Part shown: piece after piece, positions 22,833-37,394 of the stretch
How positions within the stretch are numbered: the stretch's first letter is position 1
Layout: each line of letters starts with the position of its first letter
Source of the DNA: Raphanus sativus
Lineage: Eukaryota > Streptophyta > Magnoliopsida > Brassicales > Brassicaceae
NCBI RefSeq assembly: GCF_000801105.2
Contig: NC_079519.1
Location: forward strand, 31,595,288 to 31,659,287
DNA length: 64,000 nucleotides
Direction of reading: 5' to 3'
The notes under the pieces: model-generated
What the model saw: the letters and a program-made list of their open reading frames with translations, nothing else
The model's database searches: none
What the model was told of the DNA's origin: nothing
Made by a program: the position numbers and the translations under genes

Positions 22833-24542
22833 ATGTACAACGATACATACTTCAAACTTCTAGTTTTTGTTCTTTTCCTGTTTGTTAACCAGTTCTCATG
22901 GGCGGAATCTCAGACTGATGGTCTACCTGTGGAAACAGTCTTTACATTTCCCGGTCCTTTGCCTACTATTCTTCCCGATGAGGGAGGTTTTGGCAAAGGG
23001 ATAATAGACTTGGGAGGTCTAGAGGTTGCTCAAGTCCCCATCAACATTTCAACAGCACAAAGAGTATGGAGTACATATGAAGGAGGACGAGACAACATGG
23101 GATTCAGCATCTTTGAACTTACAAATAATATTCCTCGCAACTTCTTCAAACTAGGCTTCTATGCACAACCAAACAACCAGAAGCGTTTTGGTTCGATTCT
23201 TGTCGCAAGAAGCGTATCTTCAATAAGTAATTTAAGACCACCAGAAGATTTCATTGAAGTTGGAAACACTACATCCTTGAATATCAAACAAGACTGGCCT
23301 GCCTATGTTTGGCAGCCGGTATGTCTCGATGGATACCAAGCGGTTGGAATGTTTGTCACAGCTGATCCTCAAAAGCCTCTTCTAACACAAGAGTACACAA
23401 GTTGTGTTCGATCCGAGTTTACGGAACAGAGTGAAGCTGATGCGCTGTTATGGGGGATAGAAGGAGTTAGTGTTTTTAATTTGAGACCAATCATCAGAGG
23501 AACACAAGCAACAGGTGTGTACACAGGAACATTCAGTTTCCAAGGACTAAGTTCTACTCCTCTTCCTCCTTTATTCTCCTTAAAAAACACAAAACTTAAC
23601 ATGTCTTGCATGCCAAGCGAAGCTCAAACTAGGGTTTTGTTTCAAACCTATTCTCCTTTGGTGTACTTCCATCCAGAAGAAGATTTTCTTCCTTCCTCGG
23701 TTGATTGGTTCTTCACCAACGGTGCATTGTTGTACCAGAAAGGAAACGAATCAAACCCTGTCCCAATACAACCGAACGGTACAAATCTTCCACAAGGCGG
23801 TTCTAATGATGACTTGTACTGGTTAGACTACCCGGTCGATAAAACCCTAAAAGAAAAGGTTAAGAGAGGAGACTTGAGTAGCACGAAAGTGTATCTACAC
23901 ATCAAACCAATGTTTGGAGGGACTTACACCGACATTGTCGTATGGATATTCTGCCCTTTCAACGGCAATGCCAACCTCAAGTTTCTATTCATCAAGAAAC
24001 TACCTTTAGGGGACATAGGCGAACATATAGGAGACTGGGAGCACGTTACTCTACGTATCAGCAACTTCAACGGCATGTTATGGCGCGTTTACTTTGCTGA
24101 GCACAGTAAAGGAACGTTGGTGGAGGCGTGTGATCTAGAGTACGTGGACGGTGAAAACAAACCAGTGGTATACTCGTCGCTTCACGGTCACGCAATGTTT
24201 TCAAAACCTGGACTTGTGTTGCAAGGCGACGGCAATAACGGAATCAGAAACGACATGGAAAGAAGTGACAAGGTGTTGGACTGTGGTTTGGGGTATGAAG
24301 TGATTGCAGGTCTCTCGGGCGTGGTCGAGCCACCGTGGGTTAACTATTTGAGGAAATGGGGACCTCAAGTAAGTTATGACATTGAGAAGTCTCTTCAAGG
24401 TTTCGCTAAGATTTTGCCGTGGTTTTTACGGAAGAGTTTCTATAAACTTACCAGCAAGATTCCTGTTGAGATACTTGGTGAAGAGGGTCCAACGGGTCCT
24501 AAAGACAAGTCGAATTGGACCGGTGATGAAGGACATTCTTAA
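22833..24542 (+). CDS. DUF946 / Vps62-like protein with signal peptide
   Basis: An intronless gene of 569 aa. Residues 1-25 are a strong signal peptide (YFKLLVFVLFLFVNQFSWA). The rest is a plant DUF946 (Vps62 domain) protein. Visible landmarks are PVETVFTFPGPLPTILP, FSIFELTNNIPRNFFKLGFYA, YSPLVYFHPEEDFLPSSVDW, DLYWLDYP, HIGDWEHVTLRIS, VYFAEHSKGTLV and VYSSLHGHAMFSKPG. The family is widespread in plants and related to yeast Vps62. No enzymatic role is established, and GDWEH and LHGHA are its most conserved motifs. The signal peptide argues for entry into the secretory path rather than the cytosol. Two in-frame stops are absent over the whole length, so the gene looks intact. An (AC)n-like tract lies immediately upstream. 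Confidence 0.85.
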   Translation: MYNDTYFKLLVFVLFLFVNQFSWAESQTDGLPVETVFTFPGPLPTILPDEGGFGKGIIDLGGLEVAQVPINISTAQRVWSTYEGGRDNMGFSIFELTNNIPRNFFKLGFYAQPNNQKRFGSILVARSVSSISNLRPPEDFIEVGNTTSLNIKQDWPAYVWQPVCLDGYQAVGMFVTADPQKPLLTQEYTSCVRSEFTEQSEADALLWGIEGVSVFNLRPIIRGTQATGVYTGTFSFQGLSSTPLPPLFSLKNTKLNMSCMPSEAQTRVLFQTYSPLVYFHPEEDFLPSSVDWFFTNGALLYQKGNESNPVPIQPNGTNLPQGGSNDDLYWLDYPVDKTLKEKVKRGDLSSTKVYLHIKPMFGGTYTDIVVWIFCPFNGNANLKFLFIKKLPLGDIGEHIGDWEHVTLRISNFNGMLWRVYFAEHSKGTLVEACDLEYVDGENKPVVYSSLHGHAMFSKPGLVLQGDGNNGIRNDMERSDKVLDCGLGYEVIAGLSGVVEPPWVNYLRKWGPQVSYDIEKSLQGFAKILPWFLRKSFYKLTSKIPVEILGEEGPTGPKDKSNWTGDEGHS

Positions 24543-25821
24543 TTTATTTATTGTAGATTTTTGCATCAACAATATATAAATGTATTTCATTTGTTATGAT
24601 GGAAACTCAAAATCTATAATTTAAATAACTTTCTGTAAACAAAGGCGATGAGTGTTTTAAAAAAACTTCCATTAACAATCAGTCTTCGTGTCTAAATGAC
24701 TTAGAATACCATTCATTGCTTGTTCCTGTGAAATATTTGTATGGAGACAATGAGTTATATCATGTAAGCCAACCATGTGCCCATGTAGGGAATCATTGAA
24801 AAGATTCCGAGGACGAGTTTAATTGGTGGACACTCAATTTAGCAAACGAAGAAATTGCACCAAAACATGGAATTAATGGTCTTGGGACAGAGTGCGTTTG
24901 CAAAAAGACATGAACAAAGCTCAGAAAGAGAAAATAGATTTGCCAGTAGATTAAGGGCCTGGATAATCATGAAGTGTTATCAGATCCAAGCGAGTGATAC
25001 TGCCGATTTATATTTCGCAAGGTTGTATTTTTATAAATTGACTGGATCATGATAGTCTTGGACCCAACCAAAGAAGCTGAACTTGCTTTTCTCCGACAAA
25101 AAAAGAAGAAGTTATGTAATAACACAAGATGCTAAAATTTGCCAGTAGATTAAGGGCCAGGATAATCATGAGTATCAGATCCAGGCGAGTGATACTGCCG
25201 ATTTCTATCTCGCAAGGTTGTATTTTTATAAATTGACTGGATCATGGTAGTCTTGGATCCAACCAAAGAAGCTGAACTTGCTTTAATGGAATAACTCAGT
25301 AGAGAAAACTCAGAAAACAAAACTGATTAAGCTAAAGGAGGGAGATATGAGAGGCGTTGTTAAAGAAGAGAAAGAGGAGTGTCTTATATTGGCAGTTGAA
25401 GGGTAGAGATCTTTAGGGTTTGTTTGTTATCTATTCTTTAATCCAGAAAATGGTTATGGGCTGATTGCTTTTGTTAGCCCAATCTAAAAAGCCCAATTAG
25501 AATATAAGAACCAAACAATTAGAAAGACACTCGCCACATCAGAGTGGGAAAATATATTACATCTACACAATTTAAGAACAAGGCTTGTTGGTCTAGGAAG
25601 TGTAACCCTGTTTGATTCAAAAATCATATCATATTCGAAAGGACCTCTCGAGGAAGAAGGGGCAAGTTTGGCTCCAGGTCAAACTAACATCATCGCTAGC
25701 AATTGTGTAAGCCATAGAGAGACTCCCACATAAAAAAACATGAGCATCTACTAAACTTGTATTAAAGATGCATAAATGGTAAATGAATATATATTGGCTA
25801 TGCTTGAATCAGTTCCTATTT
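24543..25821. other. Spacer with 150-bp direct repeat and GLR 3' flank
   Basis: No gene is recognised. It contains the direct repeat at 24939-25284. The last about 240 bp (25590-25821) are similar to the sequence downstream of the second GLR gene (33080-33321), so the GLR duplication includes 3' flanking DNA. Confidence 0.45.
24939..25284. repeat. 150-bp direct repeat pair
   Basis: Copies at 24939-25089 and 25138-25284 begin tttgccagtagattaagggc and end gctgaacttgcttt. They differ by a few substitutions and a short indel. The 48 bp between them are unrelated. Confidence 0.85.
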
Positions 25822-28742
<2,921 letters not shown>

Positions 28743-29725
28743 TTAAAAAGAGTTTCCAAATACAAAGGAAAAGACACACGTTATCTACTTTTTTATAATT
28801 CTAGTTAATCTTTAATTTATATAACCAATTCTACGCAACCCATTGCCGTGTTATGTTTTTCCTCTGTACAAGGAAGAATACAATACAAAACATTTGTTTC
28901 AGATTCTCCATTGGACCGTATGATTTTTTTTTTTTTTTTGCTAAAAGGACCGTATGATTTTAGGAGTATATATTATATAACATATCAGTCAACGGTTTAA
29001 TCAGCATTGACATGGGTGGGAAAGAGAGAGAGAGAGAGAGTTATTTATCTGGATTACAATTACGAAAGGAAACTCAGGGTGAGTTTCCGACATTGGCTAC
29101 TCTTTTGTCACATTAATTTAGTCAAATAAAAAAGAGCAAGGGAAATGAGGACTTTTTAGTTCAAAGAAATTGTCAACTGAAATTTTATCAACGACCAAGA
29201 ACACACACACACAACATTTGTCAAGGCTTTTTATAAAGAAACTAATGTATTTTCTTTTGGTACTTTCAGTATTTGACGTATAAACCTGACTTGTTATGTA
29301 ACGTGGTATAAACTTTTGGTCAGGAAGAATTATTCAACAAGTACCTATACAGAGGGGAATTAGTCAAAGATATAAGATCTAGAAGTAGAGGATAAATTAT
29401 GAAGTCGTCTCATCTCAAAAGTAAACCATCTCTTATGATCAGACTTGGTCAACATCCTTTAGACAGCAAACTTCAGCAAGGCAATCATTGGCTTATAAGA
29501 CGGTCCAATGAGTTTTTTTTATCCTAGCAAGAACTGCATAACTTCCATGAGAAATGAATGAATTGATCTAAGATGAGACTATTTTTGCTAGCTGCTTGGA
29601 GAAACAACCTAGAATCAAACTAAAAAGATGTTTAGGATCTTATTAATACTAATTAGAGTAAGTTTTGTTTTGTGGTGTTGGTGTGGATGGGTCTTAAAGA
29701 GTAGGTTGTATAATATCTAGGATTC
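28743..29725. other. GLR copy 1 upstream region, paralogous to copy 2 upstream
   Basis: About 29335-29455 is clearly similar to 36420-36532 (attcaacaagtacctat; catctcaaaagtaaa; cttatgatcagacttggtca). About 29697-29725 then matches 41330-41353. No gene was seen. GA and CA microsatellites occur at 29022-29040 and 29202-29213. Confidence 0.55.
28817..28824 (-). promoter_or_regulatory. TATA box, GLR copy 1
   Basis: The minus strand reads TTATATAA about 75 bp upstream of the ATG at 28742. The equivalent position upstream of GLR copy 2 has the same motif, so it survived the duplication. Confidence 0.55.
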
Positions 29726-30777
29726 TGATGTAGCGGAAGACTTAAGAATAGAACTAGAGATCCGTTGATTCTTAGAATACCCGGAAAACTAGGATAATCA
29801 CAAAGATCTTATTTAGTCTAAGAATGCCTAAGATCAATGTCTTCTTAAATTCGTTGAGATCACCAATGATCTACCGAAAACAAGGAACAACAAAGAGAAA
29901 ACTCTCAATTTTATTAATCAATCAAAAACTCATAAACTGAATACAAAATTAAGCCTAGACGGCTATATATAAGAAAACCATAAAACTCCTAAAACAATAA
30001 AGATAATTATCTAAAATAATAAAAAAATCAATGATAAGATATTTGGAATATTTCCAAATATCTATCTACATCATTCTCTCCGGGTTGGAGAGATTCGTCC
30101 TCGAATCTTAACCATGATCTTCCAATTCAAAACTTTCCGGACTTGAAATCTTGACGAGAACTGTTAACTTTTTACGTCTTTTCCATAAATAATATTCTTC
30201 AAATAAAAGAACATAATTCATTGGCATCATCATCTTAATTTTCAAATCAACCGCAGCTAAATACATCACAATGAATTGAAAGTTTTCCTCCACGTGCTCA
30301 TTAGTACAAGAAGACAAAACCTCCACTATCTCCATGCTTCTCAGGAACACGCCTTCTTTAATAAATTTTCCATGACATCCAGAATCGTCTTTGATTGAAA
30401 AACCAAAGAAACACGGCTCTGATACCAACTGATGTAGCGGAAGACTTAAGAATAGAACTAGAGATCCGTTGATTCTTAGAATACCCGGAAAACTAGGATA
30501 ATCACAAAGATCTTATTTAGTCTAAGAATGCCTAAGATCAATGTCTTCTTAAATTCGTTGAGATCACCAATGATCTACCGAAAACAAGGAACAACAAAGA
30601 GAAAACTCTCAATTTTATTAATCAATCAAAAACTCATAAACTGAATACAAAATTAAGCCTAGACGGCTATATATAAGAAAACCATAAAACTCCTAAAACA
30701 ATAAAGATAATTATCTAAAATAATAAAAAAATCAATGATAAGATATTTGGAATATTTCCAAATATCTATCTACATCA
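29726..30777 (-). mobile_element. TRIM-like LTR element with identical LTRs
   Basis: Two 348-bp direct repeats (29726-30073 and 30430-30777) read identical. They begin tgatgtag and end ctacatca. The 5-bp word gattc is at 29721-29725 and 30778-30782, the target duplication. On the minus strand the internal region starts right after the 5' LTR with TTGGTATCAGAGCC, a primer-binding site complementary to initiator Met-tRNA. It ends with a purine-rich GGAGAGAA before the other LTR. The internal part is only 356 bp, so no reverse transcriptase can be encoded. This is a terminal-repeat retrotransposon in miniature that must be mobilised in trans. The frame covering the interior (30108-30428) begins with TTG and is not claimed as a gene. 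Confidence 0.92.
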
Positions 30778-30924
30778 GATTCTTCATGGTGTTTAATGTC
30801 TTTTACACTAAAGCTTTTTGAGCAGATCGTTACATATATAGTAGCCAAATGTATGGTTGTGATCATTTGATGTAGCCGTTAAACTGTGTAGACCATAACA
30901 TGAATGAATCTAACTCCTCTCAGC

Positions 30925-32619
30925 TAGGACTGTGAATTTGAGTTATGAGTTATTATCTGCAGGTTCTGTCCCCGTTTAAACTGTCGCGGGTGGATGCAGA
31001 TTGACCGATTAAAAACTTCAACATGCTGGAAGGCAGGCGCGGATCGGTCATATTAGTCGCATATATCTGTCAACTTGCAAAATAATTGGTTTACAAAAAA
31101 AAAAAAAAACTTGCAAAATAAAAAATAAAGTAAAATAATTTGTAACTTTTTTTTGTTAAAAGACATAAACCATTTACAAATTATATACTTTTAACTAAAA
31201 TATATAATTTATAGTATTTTCTTAAAAGTAAATTAAAATATAATAAATAATTATTTTATTAAATTTAATATTATCCACGGATCACATGGATTATCCAACA
31301 AATCTCAACGGGACAAGTGTGGTATACTAATTTCTTTTGTGGATTATGCGAATTAGAATCAATACTATTAAAGTTGAAGTGTACTTTATTAATAAAAGTT
31401 GTGTCCACTTCTAAATTTTTTAACTATTCATACTTAATCTAACCGCTCCTATCTAACCTTCCGCTCCTACTATAACACTTAATCTAACAGTCCACTCTTA
31501 TCTAATAATATTACACTAATTGACTTTCGTGTACATATATTTTGGTTAGTGGACATATATTATTTGTTGGATTAACTACAATCGCTCTTTTTTTAACAGC
31601 TATAATTGTTCCTTAAATACGGTGCTCCTACGATCCTTACATAAGTGTCCTATGAATAATCAAACAATTCATTTAATCAATATAATTAATCTGATTGATG
31701 TTATGTTATTACTATTAAAAGTTAGGGGTTATTATATCTCAGTTAGTGAAAAACAAATAACTATATTTATTTAATTAATAATTGTTTAGAAATCTGTTAT
31801 ATTAAAATACAAGTATGATCAGTTGATATGAGGTTGTGTCCAACTATTATTTTATAGGTTCATAAATGTGAGAAAAAAATTAAATATTCATAGATATAAT
31901 TGGTTACAGCATGGATTTTATAAAAATTATATTTCTTAAAAAATATAAAACAAAAGTTATATCCATCATTTTAAGGACAGATCATAAATTTGGTTTAACT
32001 ATTTGAAAAAATCGATTTACGAATGCGGGTTATGAGTTTTTTATTCGGGGTAGGTGCGGGTTAGTAGATTTTGGATTACGGGTACCCCCGACCTGAAAAG
32101 TATTTAAAAAAAAATGTAAACACTTTTTTTAAAACTATGGTAATTTAAAAAACAATTTAAACTTTTTAAAATATATAAATTTTATTATAAATATATATAT
32201 TTTATAATTTTATAATAATTAAATTAAATAATTATTTTAAAAAAATTTTATAACCCGCAGATAACCGCAAAATTAAATGGGACAATTATCGGTACAAATT
32301 ATTTGTTTGCAGGTTGTGCGAGTCATATTTTTTGACCAAAACAAAATTAAAACCCGCGGGTTGACGGGTCGACCGACAATATACTGAATCTATTTTTAAA
32401 TCGCTATTATTTAATAGAATATATTTTGATTAAAATTTATACACAAATATAATTACAAAGAAAAATACAAATATATCACAAAAACATAAATATGAAAATT
32501 AAATTAAAACAAAAGATATACTCGCCCTTTTGTCATAATCTAGTTTTAAATTAAAAAAGAAGTTGACCCACTGGGTTAAGGGATCAAGCGGGACAGATTG
32601 ATCCGCGAACCCAGCTCTA
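30925..32619. mobile_element. Non-autonomous hAT-like element (1.7 kb)
   Basis: An 8-bp word ctctcagc occurs at 30917-30924 and again at 32620-32627, as expected of hAT insertion. The ends are imperfectly inverted (TAGGACTGTG left; reverse complement of right TAGAGCTGGG). The interior is AT-rich with GC-rich motifs near both ends (gcgggtggatgcagattgac; ttgatccgcgaacccagct). No transposase frame is present. A related right end (tgatccgcaaacccagct) is found at 42396-42413. Confidence 0.7.
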
Positions 32620-32685
32620 CTCTCAGCTGACAACAGAAACTTTGGTCTGAAAACTAGCCAAGAAATCCTCCATACAAGCTCTATT

Positions 32686-32988
32686 GCCATGTTCGTTCTT
32701 CTGACGCAGCGTCACAAGTTGCGACCAAAAATTAACGAACAAATGGGAGAAATTTTAACTGTCTGTTGTTATATAATTGTCGCCGGCGTCTGTCATTACT
32801 CGTCTTTTCCATTTTTTTCTTGCCGCTGCAAATAACAGCGTCTCCCGCTCATCCGTTGAGGCGTCGCTGGCGTACATGATTTCACCTTCTAACTCTCTAA
32901 TTTGATTGGTTGCTGAGCTGTCAATTAACTTCTTTTACACTTTTCTGGTCGCGAGTGGTTGACGCTGCGTTCACCGAACGAACATGGC
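32686..32988. mobile_element. MITE with ~40-bp terminal inverted repeats
   Basis: The left end at 32686 begins gccatgttcgttcttctgac. The reverse complement of the right end begins gccatgttcgttcggtgaac. Both continue gcagcgtca and end near gcgacca, about 40 bp with roughly 75-80% identity. The 303-bp element has no coding capacity. Its target duplication is not clear, so the superfamily is open (Mutator-like or hAT-like). Confidence 0.75.
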
Positions 32989-33321
32989 TTATAACTATAA
33001 GTATACCCTAATCCTTCTTAGAGATTTCTAAACCCACACTCAGCCATTTTTAGAGGTCTCTGAAGCTGTCCTAGTCTCACTGGCAATGCTGCTCGGTTCC
33101 AAGCTGTCATATCAGAGATTCAGATTTGATGGACCACTTGAGGAAGAAGAATGGCAAAGCTTGTTCAGTGAGGCTCAAGGTCAAATTAGTAACAAGTCAC
33201 AACAATTGTGTAAGCTATAGGACTCAGGTACAACAACAACAAAAAACAAGTGCATCTACTTCACTTGCATTAAAAAAATTGCATTTACATATATGGTAAT
33301 GATCATATTGCTATCTTTGAA

Positions 33322-36223
33322 TCAGTTCTTATCTTCAGTTACACGTTGAGCCATCTGAACGGCATTCTCGTCATCAAGGGGGTAGGGATGGATAGTTCTC
33401 GCGAAGAAGATCCCAAAATGTGCAAGTCGTCGCGAGAGGAATATGTTGGCTGAATTCATCAGATCGTCCAAATTGTCTCGGAGCCAGAGAACGAGAAGTA
33501 GTGCAAGAGCCAAAGCTGAAGAAACTCCAGTGATCATAAACAATCCGCGGAACATGTAAAGAGTTAAAGGATTTGATGTATCATCTGCTGTGTATGGAAG
33601 TGGATTCTCAAACCATCTTTTCTCCATCTCAGTTATTTTATCGGTCGCCCTTAGGCACAAGATTTCCCTAGACACAAGAGGCACCAGTTCGTCTCCCTTC
33701 TGAAACATCTGAAAACGTATCTTTGTTGTCAGTAAGTTAATAAAGAAGATGAAGAGAGTAAAGCACAAAATGTTGAGGGATAACGTACAAAGCCGAAACC
33801 AATGGTGTTATAATGTGCCTTGACCATGGCAAACTTTGCAGGATTCTCTCCAAGGAGGATTTTGAGGTATGGCAACTCATCGACAATAAATGAGACGGAA
33901 TTGTCCAACAAGGCTTGAGCATATTCTCTAGAAGAATTGAGACCCTTGGTGTTTGTTGGTTGGAATCTGGAATTGGTTAGGGACATATTTGCAATGAGGG
34001 AGCCGGAAAGATGCCCCACAGAATCTTCATTAGAGTTGAATCGTATCTGTTGCACCGTCATCATTGATGTCAAAGTTGCAGTATAGCTTGTAGTCAATAT
34101 GAGCACTGCAAACACCCATACTGTAACTACAAATCTTGATAAGTTGTGTTGTAGTTTCTCCCCTGACAGAAGAAAAAGGTGAAAAGCTAAGTTAAAGCAT
34201 CACTACATTCTCTTTTAGCATAATATAAGACGTGTGAAAAAAGGTTAAGAGTACTTACTATGCGCGTAAACAAGGGTAGAGAAACCAAACCAAAAAATAA
34301 CTCCGATCTGTTTCGGCCAAGAACCTTGGAACTCCTTGTTATCAGGTCTTTCTATCAACCAAACTATAAAGCCCGTCAAGACAAAGAAAGCTGCACTTGT
34401 TATCCAAAGGTCTCGTGTTAGAGGCTGTAAGAACACCCACATACTACTCTCCTTTGGTGCTACTATTCCAAGACCCATCTCGGTGAATGGCATTGTAAAA
34501 TCAACATACATTGATCTATTGGCAGTGATTGTAATATCTCCCACCGCTGCATCATATTTGTCTTTCTGTGTGGGATTCAATACAAAAATCAGTGTTGAAA
34601 ACAGTCAAACTTGTAATCTCTCATAAACTGAGCCATGGTTAGTAGTACCTGAATAGAAAGTCTATATGCAAGTTCGTCGTAGTCACTCCCATTGCGCCAA
34701 GGTATGAACTCCAAATCACAGTTGAAAGGTGCAATGGCAGCCCGGAAGACTTCTATACAGAACCCTTTCACAGTTGTAATGTTTGTTGCTGAATCAGTCT
34801 CCACCTCAATCAGTTTTGGGAATCTATTGCTAGATGTAACCAAAACCCTCAGCTTTCTCCTTTTGATTTCTCCTAGAACCCGCCCTCTCGGAGCTTGAGC
34901 AGACCCGCCAGGCCAGATTATGGTCTCTTCCAGCTTGTTATGATGTCTTCTACTGCTGAAACCACCATTAGAACTCCAGAACCCTATTCTCCTCTCACCT
35001 GATTCCAACAAATTCACAATCTCAAACTTGTGTGACAAGAACATCTTATCCTTCACTTGGAAGTCACCACTCAACCCCTTGAACCTACACTCTGTGATAG
35101 CCTCGAGGAGAGTTGACGAAGCATTCACCATCTCCGCTGATCTCGCCAGTGCCCAAGCTACATCATGAGCCCATACACTAGAGATGCTCAAGCTCAACTG
35201 AACATCTTCTTCATTCCCTAGTGATTTCCTCAGTCTCAAAGTGAAGTTCTGAAGCTCTCTTGACATTGGAATGTACGTCTTGAAACCAACCACACCTTCC
35301 ATTGCCTCTTTCCCATGGAGACTGCTCATGGTTTTAGCAGTGAGGATCCAAGCGAAACCTTCACCCATCATCCCCAATCTCTCAGCGCATGTGAAGAGAC
35401 GAGTAGCAATAACCTCAGACATGTGCACAACGAACACACTCGTCCCCAACTCCTTCATCTTCCCTAACCGATCCATAACCATTTCCTCGGTTGAATACAA
35501 CACTGTTAAACCAACCTTGGATTCCACACCAACGCCGTTCTCATCAAAATGATCCACGAGAAGTTGCATACTCTCTCTCCAGTCATCGTCGTCATCATCC
35601 TCGTAAACAAGAGCAACACTCTTCCAATCGTACTCATGGATGAAAGCTCTTATCCCCTTCGCCTCGGAGGAAGAATCATGCGCGGCTTGGATCAAGTGGA
35701 TGTATCTGCTCAGCGACGGCGAGATCGGAGAGTTGATTGAGATCACAGGAACCCTAGCTTTCTCCCCGATCTCCGCCACAAGCTTCGTCTCCAGCAACGA
35801 CCTCCCGCCGGTGACGATCGCCTCCACTCCTTCGGATTGCAGCAGATCTACAGCTGTGAGAGGACACAAAGATTGTGCGAGTTGAGTGAACGAACGGAAA
35901 CAAAGGAAGAAGAAGAATGGAGTTTGTTAACACTTACCAGAAGCGAGAGCCAGGAGAGGCTCTCCGTGAGAGTTTCTGATCGAGAGAGAGACTCTTGTTT
36001 TGTAATCACTGTTAACGGCGTAGAAATCCGAAAGCGCCGTTGTAACAGAGCTTCCCACCGTTTTTCCCTCCAGAGAACCCATATCCAAAACCAACCCGAC
36101 CCGGATCCTAACCCGTGTATGATCGGATTCAGAGCCTTCATAAACGTCGCCGTTTTGAGATGAAGCCAAACAAATGAAGAGAAGCAGAGGAAGAAATGCG
36201 TTTTGAATCCAAAACCTCTTCAT
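33322..36223 (-). CDS. GLR1.2/GLR1.3-like: Glutamate-receptor-like channel, clade I (copy 2)
   Basis: Five exons: 36223-35938, 35853-34649, 34565-34259, 34162-33789 and 33708-33322, giving 852 aa. Exon phases are identical to copy 1. I chose the ATG at 36223 because it gives a compact signal peptide ([20 protein letters not shown]). The preceding in-frame ATG at 36253 adds ten residues. Domains follow copy 1: amino-terminal receptor domain, S1 ([15 protein letters not shown]), M1, pore ([15 protein letters not shown]), M3 ([14 protein letters not shown]), S2, M4. Many long stretches are identical to copy 1. Differences concentrate in the receptor domain (deletion near residue 280 and in the [10 protein letters not shown] region) and at the C terminus, which has an extra VTEDKN. 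It has the same membrane-channel role. The 3' and 5' flanks are duplicated too, indicating a recent segmental tandem duplication or gene conversion. Confidence 0.93.
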
Positions 36224-36305
36224 TAGAATTTTGATACAAAAAGAAGTTTGCAATAGCGAGGGAAGAAACGCACGTATACTTTATCTCTTTTTACAAATTT
36301 GTAAT

Positions 36306-36315
36306 TTATATATAA
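36306..36315 (-). promoter_or_regulatory. TATA box, GLR copy 2
   Basis: TTATATATAA on the minus strand about 85 bp upstream of the ATG at 36223, in the same place as in copy 1. Confidence 0.55.
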
Positions 36316-37167
36316 CCGATTCAACCCAGCCCCATACCGTGTTTTGTTTTCCCTCTGTAGAATTATATATATATTCAAATAAGAAGAATATATTACAAAC
36401 TATTCGTATAATAGAAAATTCCTATTCAACAAGTACCTACTACATACATGGATGGGGGGAATAAGTCAAAAGATACAAAATCATCTCATCTCAAAAGTAA
36501 AACCATCTCTTATGATCAAACTTGGTCAACATCAAAACCCTATTAGTTAATATATATGAAACTTCTTGGTTACAATTTACCAAATTGATTGCAAGACTAT
36601 AGTTAACAATTCCTCCTCCTCTTTGATCTTTCCATTGTACATGTTCTTGAACTGAAGGCTGCACCTAATACTTAAGAATCTTAATAAGCTTTCGGCTCTC
36701 GAAACTTTATCATGTTCGCCACCACACTCAAGTTCTTTCTGCAGTCTGCCTTTACAATGTTGAAATGTCGAAAAGTTAGGACGTATACATGACATGACTC
36801 TCACTGCTCTCACTCATTCTATTGACAAAGGCAACACAATAAAAAGCGATGCTACTCTAGCTGCCGTCCATCACAACCAACGCACTTGATTAATTTGTAA
36901 TCTTCCAATTATTCTTAGCTCTATAATTCGTCTCGTATGCTTTTGACATTAAATTCGTCTGACTAATCACAGATACAAAAAAGTATTCATGTATCTTTTT
37001 TCATAGACATCACTCGAGATGTTACATCACAAAGAAATATTCTCAAGGTAGATCGAATCGTATTGTCATTTTTTTTCATGGTAGACCACAAAGTTTAATA
37101 TGATATCGGCTTTGTGATCTAGCTATGTATGAAATGAACTTAACTTATATGTAGCTCCCACGTCACA

Positions 37168-37198
<31 letters not shown>

Positions 37199-37394
37199 AC
37201 CCACGTACATGAGCATTAAGGTTGGTCGTTTAATGGAACCTCAAATTCCAATATTCCCCATATTAAGATTGTAGAAATATATCTATCTGGCTAAACATTT
37301 ATTGCAAAAAGAAAGAGAAAAAAAACAATACAAAATTTATTTTTATTTTATTCGTCAATAAATTAACAATGGCAGGAAAACTAAATAAACAAAC
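36316..37394. other. Spacer between GLR copy 2 and gamma-glutamyltransferase
   Basis: 36420-36532 is paralogous to the GLR copy 1 upstream region, and similarity stops near 36532. The rest has no gene. A pure C run is at 37170-37198. Confidence 0.5.
37170..37198. repeat. Homopolymer run of 29 C
   Basis: An uninterrupted 29-base C tract lies in AT-rich DNA, about 200 bp downstream of the gamma-glutamyltransferase stop. It could form G-quadruplex/i-motif structures, and its length is likely polymorphic or mis-sequenced. Confidence 0.9.

Noticed and set aside
30108..30428. 106-residue minus-strand frame filling the TRIM interior
   Set aside because: It starts with TTG, overlaps the primer-binding site, and has no resemblance to gag or any domain. 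Likely chance openness in a short non-coding interior.
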